DNA of 64,000 nucleotides from the NCBI RefSeq assembly GCF_007748095.1, contig NZ_CP036287.1, forward strand, positions 3,286,001 to 3,350,000, given 5' to 3'. Below the pieces are notes generated by a model that had not been told where the DNA came from, made no database searches, and was given only the letters and a program-made list of their open reading frames with translations. Shown one piece after another: positions 1-8,591 of the stretch. The DNA is from Engelhardtia mirabilis (GTDB lineage Bacteria; Planctomycetota; UBA1135; GCA-002686595). A program made the translations under genes and the position numbers. Position 1 is the stretch's first letter. Every line of letters starts with the position of its first letter.

Positions 1-832
1 GGATCGAGGCGGCCATGTCGCAGTAGTAGGGATCGAGCGACTGGTCCTGCAGCTTCGGATCGCGCGCCGGCTTTCCGAAGTGCTGACCGAAGGCCTCCGC
101 CAGCGTCTGGTCACGCGAGTAGTGGTAGGCGAAGTACTTCATGTCGTGCCAGATGCTGCCGTCCTCGCCGACTTCCAGCAGCTCGTAGATCTCTTTGCAG
201 TACTTCGGCTGGCCATAGGGGTGCATCCCCATCAGCTTGTATTCGCCCTCGTTGATCTCGAAGCCGCAGTAGGCGGTGAAGGCCGAGTACAACAGGCCCA
301 GGGAGTGCGGGAAGCGCAGCTCCTTGATGATCTCGATCTTGTTGCCACGGCCGACGCCGTAGGTCGCCGTGCTCCACTCGCCGGCGCCGTCGACGGTCAG
401 GATCGCGGAGTCCTCGAACGGCGAGGTGAAGAAGCTCGACGCCGCGTGGCTCATGTGGTGGTCGGCGAAGAGCAGCTTCGAGCCGGGCACGCCCATCTCC
501 TTCTGCATCAACGACTTGATCCAGAGCTTGTCTGTGACCCAGCGCTGCATCGACTCGCGGAACACCGCCGACGAGCGCGGGAACGTCGCCATCGCCGTGA
601 GCAGCATGCGCTCGAACTTCACGAACGGCTTCTCGTAGAAGACGATGTGATCGACGTCGTGGATCGTCAGTCCGGCCTGGCTGAGCACGAACTCGATGGC
701 GAGCGTGGGGAAGCCCGAATCGTGCTTGAGGCGACTGAAGCGCTCCTCCTCGGCTGCGGCGACGAGGACGCCGTCCTTGACCAGGGCGGCTGCGGAGTCG
801 TGGTAGTAGAAGGAAAGGCCGAGGACGTTCAT
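1..832 (-). CDS. NodU/CmcH-family carbamoyltransferase, N-terminal part (runs off the window)
   Basis: Only the first 277 residues are in the window; the gene continues beyond position 1. The ATG at 832 gives an N-terminus MNVLGLSFYYHDSAAALV followed by AAEEERFSRLKHD, typical of the ASKHA-fold N-domain of NodU/CmcH enzymes. Near residue 115 is the metal/carbamoyl-binding HHMSHAASSFF motif, and TVDGAGEWST follows. The family transfers carbamoyl from carbamoyl phosphate to hydroxyls of sugars or secondary metabolites. The substrate cannot be told here. The next gene upstream on the same strand encodes a small membrane protein, 240 nt away; small membrane proteins commonly accompany this family. 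Confidence 0.9.
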   Translation of the reverse strand, partial: MNVLGLSFYYHDSAAALVKDGVLVAAAEEERFSRLKHDSGFPTLAIEFVLSQAGLTIHDVDHIVFYEKPFVKFERMLLTAMATFPRSSAVFRESMQRWVTDKLWIKSLMQKEMGVPGSKLLFADHHMSHAASSFFTSPFEDSAILTVDGAGEWSTATYGVGRGNKIEIIKELRFPHSLGLLYSAFTAYCGFEINEGEYKLMGMHPYGQPKYCKEIYELLEVGEDGSIWHDMKYFAYHYSRDQTLAEAFGQHFGKPARDPKLQDQSLDPYYCDMAASI

Positions 833-1072
833 CGATGGGCTGCGGGCGAGGGGCGAGCGACGGCCGGCTCTCGGCCGTGTCGCACTGCGGGGGGCGTGAA
901 CTCGGGCGCGATTCCGGCGCGGTGGCTGCGGCCGAGAGGGCGCTGATTCAGGCTCTTGTGAGGAGATGGCGGGCTGCGCTGCGAGCGTCGACGACTTGGT
1001 CGCGCGGGGCTCGATCGCGAGGGGGGTGCCAGCGAAAGGCCGGACAGAGGGCTGTACGGAGCGGTGGGAGAA

Positions 1073-1282
1073 CTAGCCCTGGCGCCGCGCGGCGCTGAGG
1101 GTCGAGTTGTTCTCTTCCCACTTGGACCAGTTCCCCGACTTCGGCCGACGCAGGCGGAGGGGGTCGGCGACCAGTTGGTAGACCAGCGCGGGCGGGCCGA
1201 GCAGCAGGTAGTAGAGGACCGTCAGGAACACGCGCGAGAGCATGCTCCCGAAGCGCTCGGAGAACTGGATCAGGGCGTTCAT
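1073..1282 (-). CDS. Small membrane protein next to carbamoyltransferase
   Basis: This is a 69-residue protein starting at the ATG at 1282. It has one hydrophobic stretch (about residues 15-38, with VFLTVLYYLLLGPPALVYQL) followed by a basic Arg/Lys-rich tail ending near a conserved-looking W. I do not assign a Pfam family. Short one-helix membrane proteins often sit beside NodU-type carbamoyltransferases in exopolysaccharide loci, and this gene is co-oriented with the partial carbamoyltransferase. The 240 nt between them contain no convincing gene. Function is unknown. Confidence 0.6.
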   Translation of the reverse strand: MNALIQFSERFGSMLSRVFLTVLYYLLLGPPALVYQLVADPLRLRRPKSGNWSKWEENNSTLSAARRQG

Positions 1283-1449
1283 TCGGCGATGCGGTGGGGG
1301 GCCGTGGGACGGCGCGGGGCCGCCCTGGGGGGGGACGCCCTTCGTCGGGCGCGAAAAGTATAGCCGGCCCCAGCGGGAGCCGTCCTAAGTCACTGTCAAC
1401 GGCCGGTCGCCGCCTTCGTCCCGGGGCGGCGGCCGGCTAGGCTCTGCCC

Positions 1450-3327
1450 ATGGGGTCGATCGACGCGCAAGGGGGCCGAGCTGGGCACTCCATCCGGTTG
1501 GTGTGGAGCCTGGTGTCGGTCCTGGTCCTCGCGGGGGCTCTGCTGATGGTTTGGGGCAGCCTGCATGCCGGACCGGTCAGTGAGGACAGCGCGGCCCTCG
1601 GCTACGTCCACCGGGAGGGCCCTTGGGCGGACCTTTGGGGCGCGCAGTACGGCCTGCGGACGGTCCTCTTCTGGCGGCCGCTGGTGACAGCGAGCCTCGG
1701 TTTGCAGGAGGCTGTGTCGGGGTCCGCGATGCTGCCCCTGCGGGTCTTCAACCTGGCCTGCCACGTGCTCTCGGCCCTGCTGGCCGCTGCCCTGGCGCGC
1801 CGCTTGGGCGGAGGCTGGCTGGCGGCGGCCGCGGCCGTGGCGATTGCGATCACCTTCCCCTACCAGGGCGGCACGGTCACGTGGATCGTCGGCCGGGTCG
1901 ACTCCCAGTGCCTGCCCCTCGTGCTGTTGACTGCTTGGGCCAGCCTCGCGGGGCGCCGCTGGACGGCTGGCCTCGCCGCCTTGGCGGCATTGGCCACGAA
2001 GGAGGCCGGCGCGGCCGCGCCCCTGGTCGCCGCCGCCCTGCTCTGGGGCCGAGGGGACAGCGTCGCGGCGACCCTGCGCGGGGCACTCCCCGCCGCGGTC
2101 GGGACTGCCGTCGGCCTGGTCGCACGGACCCTGGCTCTGGGCGAGATCGTCGGCGGCTACGCACCCGAGGGCCGCCCGGTGGGGGGCGACCTGTGGGGCG
2201 GTCTCACCTCGGCCGCCGTGAGCCTGGGCAACCTGCCCCTGGCCCTGCCCGCTCTAGTGGTGCTCGGACTCCTGGCCGGGCGAGCTCGACCCCGCGCGAT
2301 CGTCGGCGCGGCGCTGGCCGCTCTGGCCACGGTCTTGCCCCTCGTGCCGCTGCTCGATGCGGGCGACCTGGAGCTCGTGCACCGGCGTTGGATGCTGGCG
2401 CCCGACGTCTTCCTGGGACTGACCTTGGCCCTGTGTCTGGGTGCCCCGGGGCCCGGGCGCCGCGCGCGGTTGGTGCCGACCCTGGCAGCCCTGTCGATCC
2501 TGCTGCTGGTCGTGGGTCAGCGGGCACAGGATGCGCGGCTGGACGTGCGCCGTTGGAGCCATGCGGCGAACGAGGCCTCGGCCCACGAGCAGCGCACGCG
2601 TCTGGCCCTGGAGGGCGTCGAACCCAGCGCCGTGCCGGTACTCGACGCCACCTTCCCCCGGGTCAACGCGGACGGCAGTGCCTATGTCGCCCAGTGGGGT
2701 GTGGCCGATCGATTCCGCGAGCCCTTCCCGAGCACGCCTCGGCCCGTGTGGCCCTGGCGCCGTCTGTTCGAAGCTGCCCAGAGTCCACGGGGCTCGGTGA
2801 CGACCCCCCGCGACGGCCTGCGCTGGCCTCCGGGAGAAGCCCAGCTGCAGGTCGCGCCCATCGTGGTCGAGATCACCGACGGCGGCCAACCCACGGATCG
2901 TGTGCCCTTGGACCTGCGACTGTTGGCTGACGTGGAACCCGGAAGCGGCGTCGAGCTGCGGGTCCTGGGCGAGTATCCCGGGGCGCGGATCGAGTTCGTG
3001 GTCTTCACCGAGCTGGGCTACGGCACCGGCACCTGGGTCGGGGCGCCCGACGCCGCACGGATCGAACCCGCTGCGGACGACCCGGATGGCGTCCTGCGCT
3101 CGATCCGCAGGCTGCCCCTGCGAGAGGTGTTTCTGGCGTCGAATCGCGAGGGGATGCCCCTCTACCACGTAATTCGCCAGGCCGCCGATCTCGGTGCCCA
3201 AGTGGCCTACTTGGAGCTGCGGGCGGTCGATGATGCGCGCGGCAAGACCGATCGACCGATCGCCGCCAGCGCGTGGATCCGACTCGATCTGAGCGACGAG
3301 CTGCGGCGGGCGATGCTCGAGCGTTGA
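1450..3327 (+). CDS. Polytopic membrane protein, GT-C/TMTC-like
   Basis: A 625-residue protein with an N-terminal helix (about 20-40), a long run of hydrophobic segments to about residue 360, then a soluble C-terminal half of about 260 residues. The segment TWIVGRVDSQCLPLVLLTAW resembles the membrane-embedded WI-x-GR-x-D motif seen in TMTC/GT-C-type glycosyltransferase-like proteins, and WRPLVTASLGLQ precedes it. This suggests a lipid-linked-sugar transferase or a related membrane protein, but the catalytic acidic motif is not clear, so the call is structural. The ATG at 1450 is chosen because it sits just before the hydrophobic N-terminus. It is convergent with the downstream protease gene, 22 nt away. 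Confidence 0.65.
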   Translation: MGSIDAQGGRAGHSIRLVWSLVSVLVLAGALLMVWGSLHAGPVSEDSAALGYVHREGPWADLWGAQYGLRTVLFWRPLVTASLGLQEAVSGSAMLPLRVFNLACHVLSALLAAALARRLGGGWLAAAAAVAIAITFPYQGGTVTWIVGRVDSQCLPLVLLTAWASLAGRRWTAGLAALAALATKEAGAAAPLVAAALLWGRGDSVAATLRGALPAAVGTAVGLVARTLALGEIVGGYAPEGRPVGGDLWGGLTSAAVSLGNLPLALPALVVLGLLAGRARPRAIVGAALAALATVLPLVPLLDAGDLELVHRRWMLAPDVFLGLTLALCLGAPGPGRRARLVPTLAALSILLLVVGQRAQDARLDVRRWSHAANEASAHEQRTRLALEGVEPSAVPVLDATFPRVNADGSAYVAQWGVADRFREPFPSTPRPVWPWRRLFEAAQSPRGSVTTPRDGLRWPPGEAQLQVAPIVVEITDGGQPTDRVPLDLRLLADVEPGSGVELRVLGEYPGARIEFVVFTELGYGTGTWVGAPDAARIEPAADDPDGVLRSIRRLPLREVFLASNREGMPLYHVIRQAADLGAQVAYLELRAVDDARGKTDRPIAASAWIRLDLSDELRRAMLER

Positions 3328-3349
3328 GGCGGTATCCCCGAGGGACGGC

Positions 3350-4669
3350 TCAGCGCAGGTCGAGCGTGCCCTGCAGCAGCTCGCTGTAGTCCGCGTCGAG
3401 CTCATAGCGCCCGTTGGCATTGCTGTCACGCCAAACGTCGAGGGTCACGCGGGCCCCCGGGGCGAGGGCGTTGACGAACAGGGCCAGGTCGTCGGGCCGC
3501 TGGGGCGCGAAGGGGCGCGGCGAGCCCTCGGCCCGCAGGGCCTCGATCAGATCGCCGGTGCGCAGATCGATATCGGCGGCAGGTCCGCCGGGGCGCACGT
3601 CGACCACACGCAGCAGACGCTTGGGACTGCGAATGCCGATCACGATCGGTTCGACCAGCAGCCCCGCTCGCTCGAACAGGAGTCCGTCGCGCCGCTCCCA
3701 ACCGCGCATGCTGAGCACCGTCGATCGCCCCCCGCGTGAGACGGTCAGTTGCATCTCCTGACCCGGCTGGAGGGGCAGGCGGGCGCGAGTGAACTCCTCG
3801 GCCGACGTGACCTCACGTCCGTCGACGGCCACGACCCGATCGCCGCTGCGCAGCTCCGCTCGGTCGGCGGGGCCGCCGGGCGCGACGCGGGCGACCTCCA
3901 GGCTCTGGTCCGCCAGGTCGAACCCGAGCCAGGTGCGGGCCATGGAGGGCGAGAGCAGGGAGTCTTCCAACACCTGTCGGACGCGATCGACGGGGATCGC
4001 GAAGCCCATGTTCTCGGCTGCCCTGTTGACCACCGTGTTGATCCCGATCAGCTGACCGTTGATGTTGAGCAGCGGGCCACCGCTGTTGCCGGGGTTGATC
4101 GAGGCGTCGGTCTGGATCAGGTTCGTGAAGCGCAGCCCGTCGGCCTCCACGTCCCGGTGGAGTCCCGAGATGATCCCGGTGCTGACCGTGAAGGACTGGC
4201 CGTAGGGGTTGCCGATGGCGAGCACCGGCTCGGCGATCATCAGGTCCGAGCTGGTCCCCAGGGGAACGGTCGGGAAGGGCCCCGGCGAGCTGATCTTGAG
4301 CAGCGCGAGGTCCTCCTCGGGCACCGCCGACACGACTGTCGCGGGGTACTGTCGGTCGTCGATGGCCGGGTCGAAGGACACGACGATGTTCTGGGCACCG
4401 CGGATCACGTGGTTGTTCGTGACGACGTAGCCGTCCTCGAAGATCACCACCCCGGAGCCGGCGCTCTGGGCCAGTCGGTCCGGCAGGCGTTGGCCGAAGA
4501 TCGTCTGTTGCGGGACCAGGACCTCGGTCACCACGTGGACCACTGCCGGCCGCACGGAGCGAGCCACGAGCACCTCGGGCGTCATCCTGCGGGACAACTC
4601 GTCAGCGATCTCGCCTCCCGGGGTAGGGGTGAGCTGGGCGGCGAGGGCGAGCAGGAGAGCTGTAGTCAT
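3350..4669 (-). CDS. Periplasmic HtrA/DegP-type serine protease with two PDZ domains
   Basis: A 439-residue S1C protease acting on misfolded envelope proteins. The ATG at 4669 (MTTALLLALAAQLTP) gives a short signal peptide; a longer in-frame start at 4777 would add an Arg-rich non-signal segment and is disfavoured. The catalytic triad is visible as His in VVTNNHVI, Asp in EEDLALLKI and Ser in NPGNSGGPLLN. Two PDZ domains follow, one around VARVAPGGPADRAELRSGDR and a second around VVDVRPGGPAADIDLRTGDL. The C-terminus contains an Asp/Asn-rich DSNANGRYELDADY segment that resembles a calcium-loop motif. The gene is monocistronic as far as can be seen. Confidence 0.92.
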   Translation of the reverse strand: MTTALLLALAAQLTPTPGGEIADELSRRMTPEVLVARSVRPAVVHVVTEVLVPQQTIFGQRLPDRLAQSAGSGVVIFEDGYVVTNNHVIRGAQNIVVSFDPAIDDRQYPATVVSAVPEEDLALLKISSPGPFPTVPLGTSSDLMIAEPVLAIGNPYGQSFTVSTGIISGLHRDVEADGLRFTNLIQTDASINPGNSGGPLLNINGQLIGINTVVNRAAENMGFAIPVDRVRQVLEDSLLSPSMARTWLGFDLADQSLEVARVAPGGPADRAELRSGDRVVAVDGREVTSAEEFTRARLPLQPGQEMQLTVSRGGRSTVLSMRGWERRDGLLFERAGLLVEPIVIGIRSPKRLLRVVDVRPGGPAADIDLRTGDLIEALRAEGSPRPFAPQRPDDLALFVNALAPGARVTLDVWRDSNANGRYELDADYSELLQGTLDLR

Positions 4670-4774
4670 GGTCGCTTGCGGGCCGGGTTGCCGGCGGTCG
4701 AGGGGACCGACGTGGCCGCGCTCGAGGTCACTACGGCTGGAGTGACACGGGTGTGAGCGCACCGAGGGGCCCCC

Positions 4775-4901
4775 CATTTGGCGTTCGTACGGTGCCAGGC
4801 ACGAAACCGCCGCCTACGCTGCCCTGAGCAGCCGCCCTCGGCGGCCGCTCTGGGCCGCGTAGGCGGCGGTTTCGTGCCTGGCACCGTACGAACGCCAAAT
4901 G
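4775..4901. repeat. 45-bp perfect inverted repeat with 37-nt loop
   Basis: The left arm (4775-4819) and right arm (4857-4901) are exact reverse complements over 45 nt. Each arm contains the self-complementary core GTGCCAGGCAC / GTGCCTGGCAC. The 37-nt spacer is itself GC-rich. The element lies upstream of the HtrA gene in the roughly 600-nt non-coding stretch between 4670 and 5273. It could be a REP/BIME-like or other non-autonomous repeat, or a strong bidirectional hairpin. No transposase is present. I see nothing else convincing in 4902-4994. Confidence 0.85.
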
Positions 4902-4994
4902 CTCTCGGCGTCCCCAGCCCGGTGCGCTCCGCTCGGCGGGAGACTTCCTGGGTTGATCCGCCGGTGCTGCTCCGCATCTGCGGGTCCGCAGCCA

Positions 4995-5106
4995 GTGTCC
5001 TGGATCAGAAGTTAGGCGTCACTGCCCGGAGGTCCGGTCGATGCTGGCTAGTGTCCTGGATCGGAAATTCGGCGTCACTGCCCGGAGGTCCGATCGATGC
5101 TGGCTA
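4995..5106. repeat. Two tandem 56-nt direct repeats
   Basis: Positions 4995-5050 and 5051-5106 are near-identical 56-nt copies starting GTGTCCTGGATC and ending GATGCTGGCTA. The second copy is also the left end of the MITE-like element described next, so the array looks like a duplication of that element's left terminus. Confidence 0.8.
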
Positions 5107-5211
5107 GGCGCGCCGACGACGCGTATCCGCTGCGATACTCGGAGGAGGCGCTGGCGACGCCAGCGGCGATCGGAGCCCGGGAAGTGACGCCGAATTTCTG
5201 ATCCAGGACGC
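5051..5211. mobile_element. MITE-like element with TA-flanked terminal inverted repeats
   Basis: The left end (from 5051, GTGTCCTGGATCGGAAATTC) and the right end (reverse complement from 5211, GCGTCCTGGATCAGAAATTC) match at 32 of the first 35 positions. The roughly 161-bp unit is flanked by TA dinucleotides at 5049-5050 and 5212-5213. It contains no transposase. TA duplication and terminal inverted repeats are typical of IS630/Tc1-mariner derivatives, so a non-autonomous MITE is inferred. Confidence 0.6.
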
Positions 5212-5273
5212 TAGTTCCCCGCCCGCCCTACGACCGGCGTCCGTGGGGGAGCCAGGAGGGCAGGGGGATTGAG

Positions 5274-5350
5274 TGGTGGGCCATAGTGGATTCGAACCAC
5301 TGACCTCCACGATGTCAACGTGGCGCTCTAACCAACTGAGCCAATGGCCC
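5274..5350 (-). tRNA. tRNA-Val(GAC)
   Basis: A 77-nt cloverleaf with encoded CCA. The acceptor stem is GGGCCAT/ATGGCCC with discriminator A. The D arm is GCTC-AGTTGGTTA-GAGC. The anticodon arm is CCACG-TTGACAT-CGTGG with anticodon GAC at 5316-5314. The T arm is AGTGG-TTCGAAT-CCACT. All stems pair fully. Confidence 0.97.
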
Positions 5351-5559
5351 ACTCAAGGCGGCAGAGACTAGCGCGCGCTCGGGGGGCTAACAAGCCCGTC
5401 CTGGCCTGACTTTCAGTCCTCGCTCTAGGCCCAGCTCGCGGGGCACGGAGGCTGGCCTCCTCCGCGGCCGGCACTACACTGCGCGGCTCGCGCCCGCGGT
5501 TCGGACTGCGGCGGCGCCCCCTTCGAAAGCCTCGTCCCCGAGCCCCCCCGGTACCTATC

Positions 5560-6681
5560 GTGAAGATCGGCGTTCCGACCGAGATCAAGCCCCAGGAGAA
5601 CCGCATCGCCCTGACCCCCGCCGGTGCAGACCGCTTGGTGGCTGCCGGCCACCAGGTCTACGTCCAGTCGGACGGCGGACTCGGCAGCGGTTTCGACGAC
5701 TCGGCCTACGAGCTGGCGGGCGCGACCATCGTCAGTGACGCCGACTCGGTCTTCGGTGAGTCGGACCTGATCCTCAAGGTCAAAGAGCCGCTCAAGGAAG
5801 AGTGGGCGCGGATTCGCAAGGGGCAGACGCTCTTCACCTACTTCCACCTCGCGGCGGATCGCGTGCTGACGGAGGGCCTGATGGCGACCGGCGCACACTG
5901 CTTCGCCTACGAGACGCTCGAGGTCGGCCGCACCCTACCGCTCTTGACGCCGATGAGCGAGGTGGCGGGTCGCATGTCGATCCAAGCCGGCGCTCACCAC
6001 CTCGAGAAGGCCCACGGCGGGTCCGGCATCCTGCTGGGCGGTGTCCCCGGCGTGAAGCGCGCCAAGGTGCTCGTGATCGGCGGAGGCGTGGTCGGGATCA
6101 ACGCCGCGCGCATGGCCTGCGGCCTGGGCGCCGACGTCACGATCATGGACGTCAACCTCGACCGGCTGCGCTACCTCGACGAGGTCATGCCGGCCAACTG
6201 CCGCACCGTCCACTCCTCGCGCTTCGCGATCCGCGAGCACTTGAACCACGTCGACCTGGTCATCGGGGCGGTGCTGATCCCCGGGGCCGCGGCGCCCAAG
6301 CTGGTGCATCGTGAGGACCTCGAGCTGATGGGCGAGGGCTCGGTGATCGTCGACGTGGCCGTGGACCAGGGCGGCTGCGTCGAGACCTGCAAGCCGACCA
6401 CCCACGCCAATCCGACCTTCGTCGTCGACGGCGTGGTGCACTACTGCGTGGCCAACATGCCCGGCGCCGTGCCCCGCACGAGCACCCTGGCCCTGACCAA
6501 CGCGACCCTGTCGTACACCCTCGAGCTGGCCCGTCTGGGCGGCAAGGCGGCCGTCGAGCAGTCCGCGCCACTGCGTACCGCGGCCAACATCATCGGCGGC
6601 CAGATCACCTGCAAGGCCGTCGGCGAGGCCTTCGGCATGGCTTCGGTCGACCCGGCCGAGGCCTACGGCCGGTTGGCCTGA
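5560..6681 (+). CDS. ald: Alanine dehydrogenase
   Basis: A 373-residue NAD-dependent enzyme interconverting L-alanine and pyruvate plus ammonia. The GTG start at 5560 gives MKIGVPTEIKPQENRIALTP, the family N-terminus. Catalytic Lys lies in LKVKEPL and catalytic His in TLFTYFHLA. The Rossmann motif is VIGGGVVGINAA, and VDVAVDQGGCVETCKPTTH is the conserved late motif. Length and motifs match the family throughout. It is likely monocistronic, starting 209 nt after the divergent tRNA-Val. Confidence 0.96.
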   Translation: MKIGVPTEIKPQENRIALTPAGADRLVAAGHQVYVQSDGGLGSGFDDSAYELAGATIVSDADSVFGESDLILKVKEPLKEEWARIRKGQTLFTYFHLAADRVLTEGLMATGAHCFAYETLEVGRTLPLLTPMSEVAGRMSIQAGAHHLEKAHGGSGILLGGVPGVKRAKVLVIGGGVVGINAARMACGLGADVTIMDVNLDRLRYLDEVMPANCRTVHSSRFAIREHLNHVDLVIGAVLIPGAAAPKLVHREDLELMGEGSVIVDVAVDQGGCVETCKPTTHANPTFVVDGVVHYCVANMPGAVPRTSTLALTNATLSYTLELARLGGKAAVEQSAPLRTAANIIGGQITCKAVGEAFGMASVDPAEAYGRLA

Positions 6682-6698
6682 GGGGCGGGATATCGCCC

Positions 6699-7565
6699 TT
6701 GGATCCGGCTGCGTTCCACCCTCTGGCCCAGTTCGCCACCCTGGCCGACGTGACCTACCCCGACGGGGAGGGTCAGTTGCTAGCGGTGGTGATCCTGGCC
6801 GTGGTCCAGGGCCTGACGGAGTTCCTTCCGGTCAGCTCATCCGGCCATCTCGTGCTCGGGCGCGAGGCCCTGGGGCTGCATGCGATCGAGGGCGCTGTGA
6901 TCACGATCGCCCTGCACGTGGGCACGCTGATCGCAGTGTTGGCCGTCTACGGGCGCGACCTGCTCGGAGTTCTGCGCGATGCGATCTCGGGGCGGCCGCG
7001 TGACCTGGGCATGATCCTGCTCGGGAGCGTTCCGGCCGCCGTGGTCGGGATCGGTGCGGGCGATGCCCTCGACGGCATCTTCGACTCGCCCGTCCTCGCT
7101 GCCTCCGGTTTGCTGGTGACGGCCCTGATCCTCATCACCGGCGACGTCTTCCGGAAGCGGCGCGAGCTGATCGGGATGCCAGAGGAGGAACTCGGCCTGA
7201 ACGTCGGCGTCTGGGCTGCTCTGTTCATCGGCACCTTCCAAGCCCTGGCGATCCTGCCGGGGATCTCGCGCTCAGGAGCCACGATCTGCGCCGCGCTGAT
7301 GGTGGGCCTGTCGGCCCCGCGAGCGGCGCGGTACTCGTTCCTGCTCAGCCTCGTCTCCGTCGGTGGGGCGGCCCTGCTCGAGTTCTCGGACGTCGAGCAG
7401 ATCGACGGCCGCACGATGATCGACCTCGGCATCGGCGTCGCGGTCTCGGCCGCGGTGGGGCTCTTGGCCCTGCGCCTGCTTCTGGTGGCCCTGCGCCGCG
7501 GTAGCTTCCCCTGGTTCGCCGCCTACTGCGCCACGATCTCTGCCCTCTGGTTCGCCCTGGGCTGA
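6699..7565 (+). CDS. uppP: Undecaprenyl-diphosphatase UppP (BacA)
   Basis: A 288-residue polytopic membrane enzyme that dephosphorylates undecaprenyl diphosphate, recycling the lipid carrier for peptidoglycan and surface polysaccharides. Both signature motifs are present: VQGLTEFLPVSSSGHL near residue 35 and ALAILPGISRSGATIC near residue 185. The TTG start at 6699 is the likeliest available start; it puts about 25 residues before the first helix, so a slightly later start is possible. It lies 17 nt after ald and just upstream of sugar-nucleotide genes, consistent with an envelope role. Confidence 0.93.
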   Translation: MDPAAFHPLAQFATLADVTYPDGEGQLLAVVILAVVQGLTEFLPVSSSGHLVLGREALGLHAIEGAVITIALHVGTLIAVLAVYGRDLLGVLRDAISGRPRDLGMILLGSVPAAVVGIGAGDALDGIFDSPVLAASGLLVTALILITGDVFRKRRELIGMPEEELGLNVGVWAALFIGTFQALAILPGISRSGATICAALMVGLSAPRAARYSFLLSLVSVGGAALLEFSDVEQIDGRTMIDLGIGVAVSAAVGLLALRLLLVALRRGSFPWFAAYCATISALWFALG

Positions 7566-7590
7566 CGCCCTTCCCCCTCCGCACACATTC

Positions 7591-8583
7591 ATGCCCGTCT
7601 CCAACAACACCGAGGGTCGCCGCGCCCTGATCACCGGAATCACCGGCCAGGACGGCAGCTACCTGGCCGAGCTGCTCTTGGAGCTTGGCTACGAGGTGTT
7701 CGGCGTGGTGCGCCGCGCCAGTACCGAACGTTTCGAGCGCATCGACCACCTGCGCGACCGGGTCAACCTGCTCCACGCCGACCTCTTGGACCAGTCGTCC
7801 CTCAACCGCGCCTTCGCCGAGGCGGCACCGGTCGAGGTCTACAACCTGGCGGCCCAGTCCTTCGTTCCGACCTCCTGGAGCGAGCCGGTGCTGACCGCCC
7901 AGTTCACCGGGATGGGCGTCACGCGGGTGCTCGAGGCCCTGCGCCAGACCTGCCCAGAGGCGCGCTTCTACCAGGCCTCCAGCTCGGAGATGTTCGGCAA
8001 GGTCCAGGAGAGCCCGCAGAAGGAATCGACGCCGTTCTACCCGCGCAGCCCCTACGGTGTGGCCAAGGTCTACGGGCACTGGATCACGGTCAACTACCGC
8101 GAGTCCTACGACCTGTATGCCTGCAGCGGGATCCTGTTCAACCACGAGTCGCCGCGCCGCGGTCTCGAGTTCGTGACGCGCAAGATCACCCACACGGCCG
8201 CGCGCATCAAGCTCGGCCTGGCCAGCGAGCTGCGCCTGGGCAACCTCGACGCCCGCCGCGATTGGGGCTTCGCCGGGGATTATGTGCGCGCCATGTGGTT
8301 GATGCTGCAGAGCGATGAGCCGGACGACTACGTGATCGCCACCGGCGAGACCCACTCGGTTCGGGAGTGCTGCGAAGTGGCCTTCGCGCACCTGGGGCTC
8401 GACTGGCAGGATTTCGTCAAGACCGACGACAAGCTGCTGCGCCCGGCCGAGGTCGAGTTCCTGATGGGCGACTACAGCAAGGCCAAGCGGCAGTTGAAGT
8501 GGGAGCCCGAGGTCAGCTTCAACAGCTTGATCGAGATGATGGTCGACTCCGACCTGGCGAGCCTGACGGAGCGCAGGCGCTGA
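7591..8583 (+). CDS. gmd: GDP-mannose 4,6-dehydratase
   Basis: A 330-residue extended-SDR enzyme converting GDP-mannose to GDP-4-keto-6-deoxymannose. Visible are the NADP-binding GITGQDGSYLAELLL, the SSSEMFG active-site segment, the Tyr-Lys pair in SPYGVAKVYGHW and the family motif FNHESPRRGLEFVTRK. The next gene encodes a reductase-type SDR, so the pair probably makes a 6-deoxy GDP-sugar such as GDP-rhamnose. The start is preceded by a pyrimidine-rich leader instead of an obvious Shine-Dalgarno. Confidence 0.95.
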   Translation: MPVSNNTEGRRALITGITGQDGSYLAELLLELGYEVFGVVRRASTERFERIDHLRDRVNLLHADLLDQSSLNRAFAEAAPVEVYNLAAQSFVPTSWSEPVLTAQFTGMGVTRVLEALRQTCPEARFYQASSSEMFGKVQESPQKESTPFYPRSPYGVAKVYGHWITVNYRESYDLYACSGILFNHESPRRGLEFVTRKITHTAARIKLGLASELRLGNLDARRDWGFAGDYVRAMWLMLQSDEPDDYVIATGETHSVRECCEVAFAHLGLDWQDFVKTDDKLLRPAEVEFLMGDYSKAKRQLKWEPEVSFNSLIEMMVDSDLASLTERRR

Positions 8584-8591
8584 GGTTGGCC

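Noticed and set aside
80..946. Long plus-strand frame over the start of the window
   Set aside because: It is antisense to the clear carbamoyltransferase and has no family motif.
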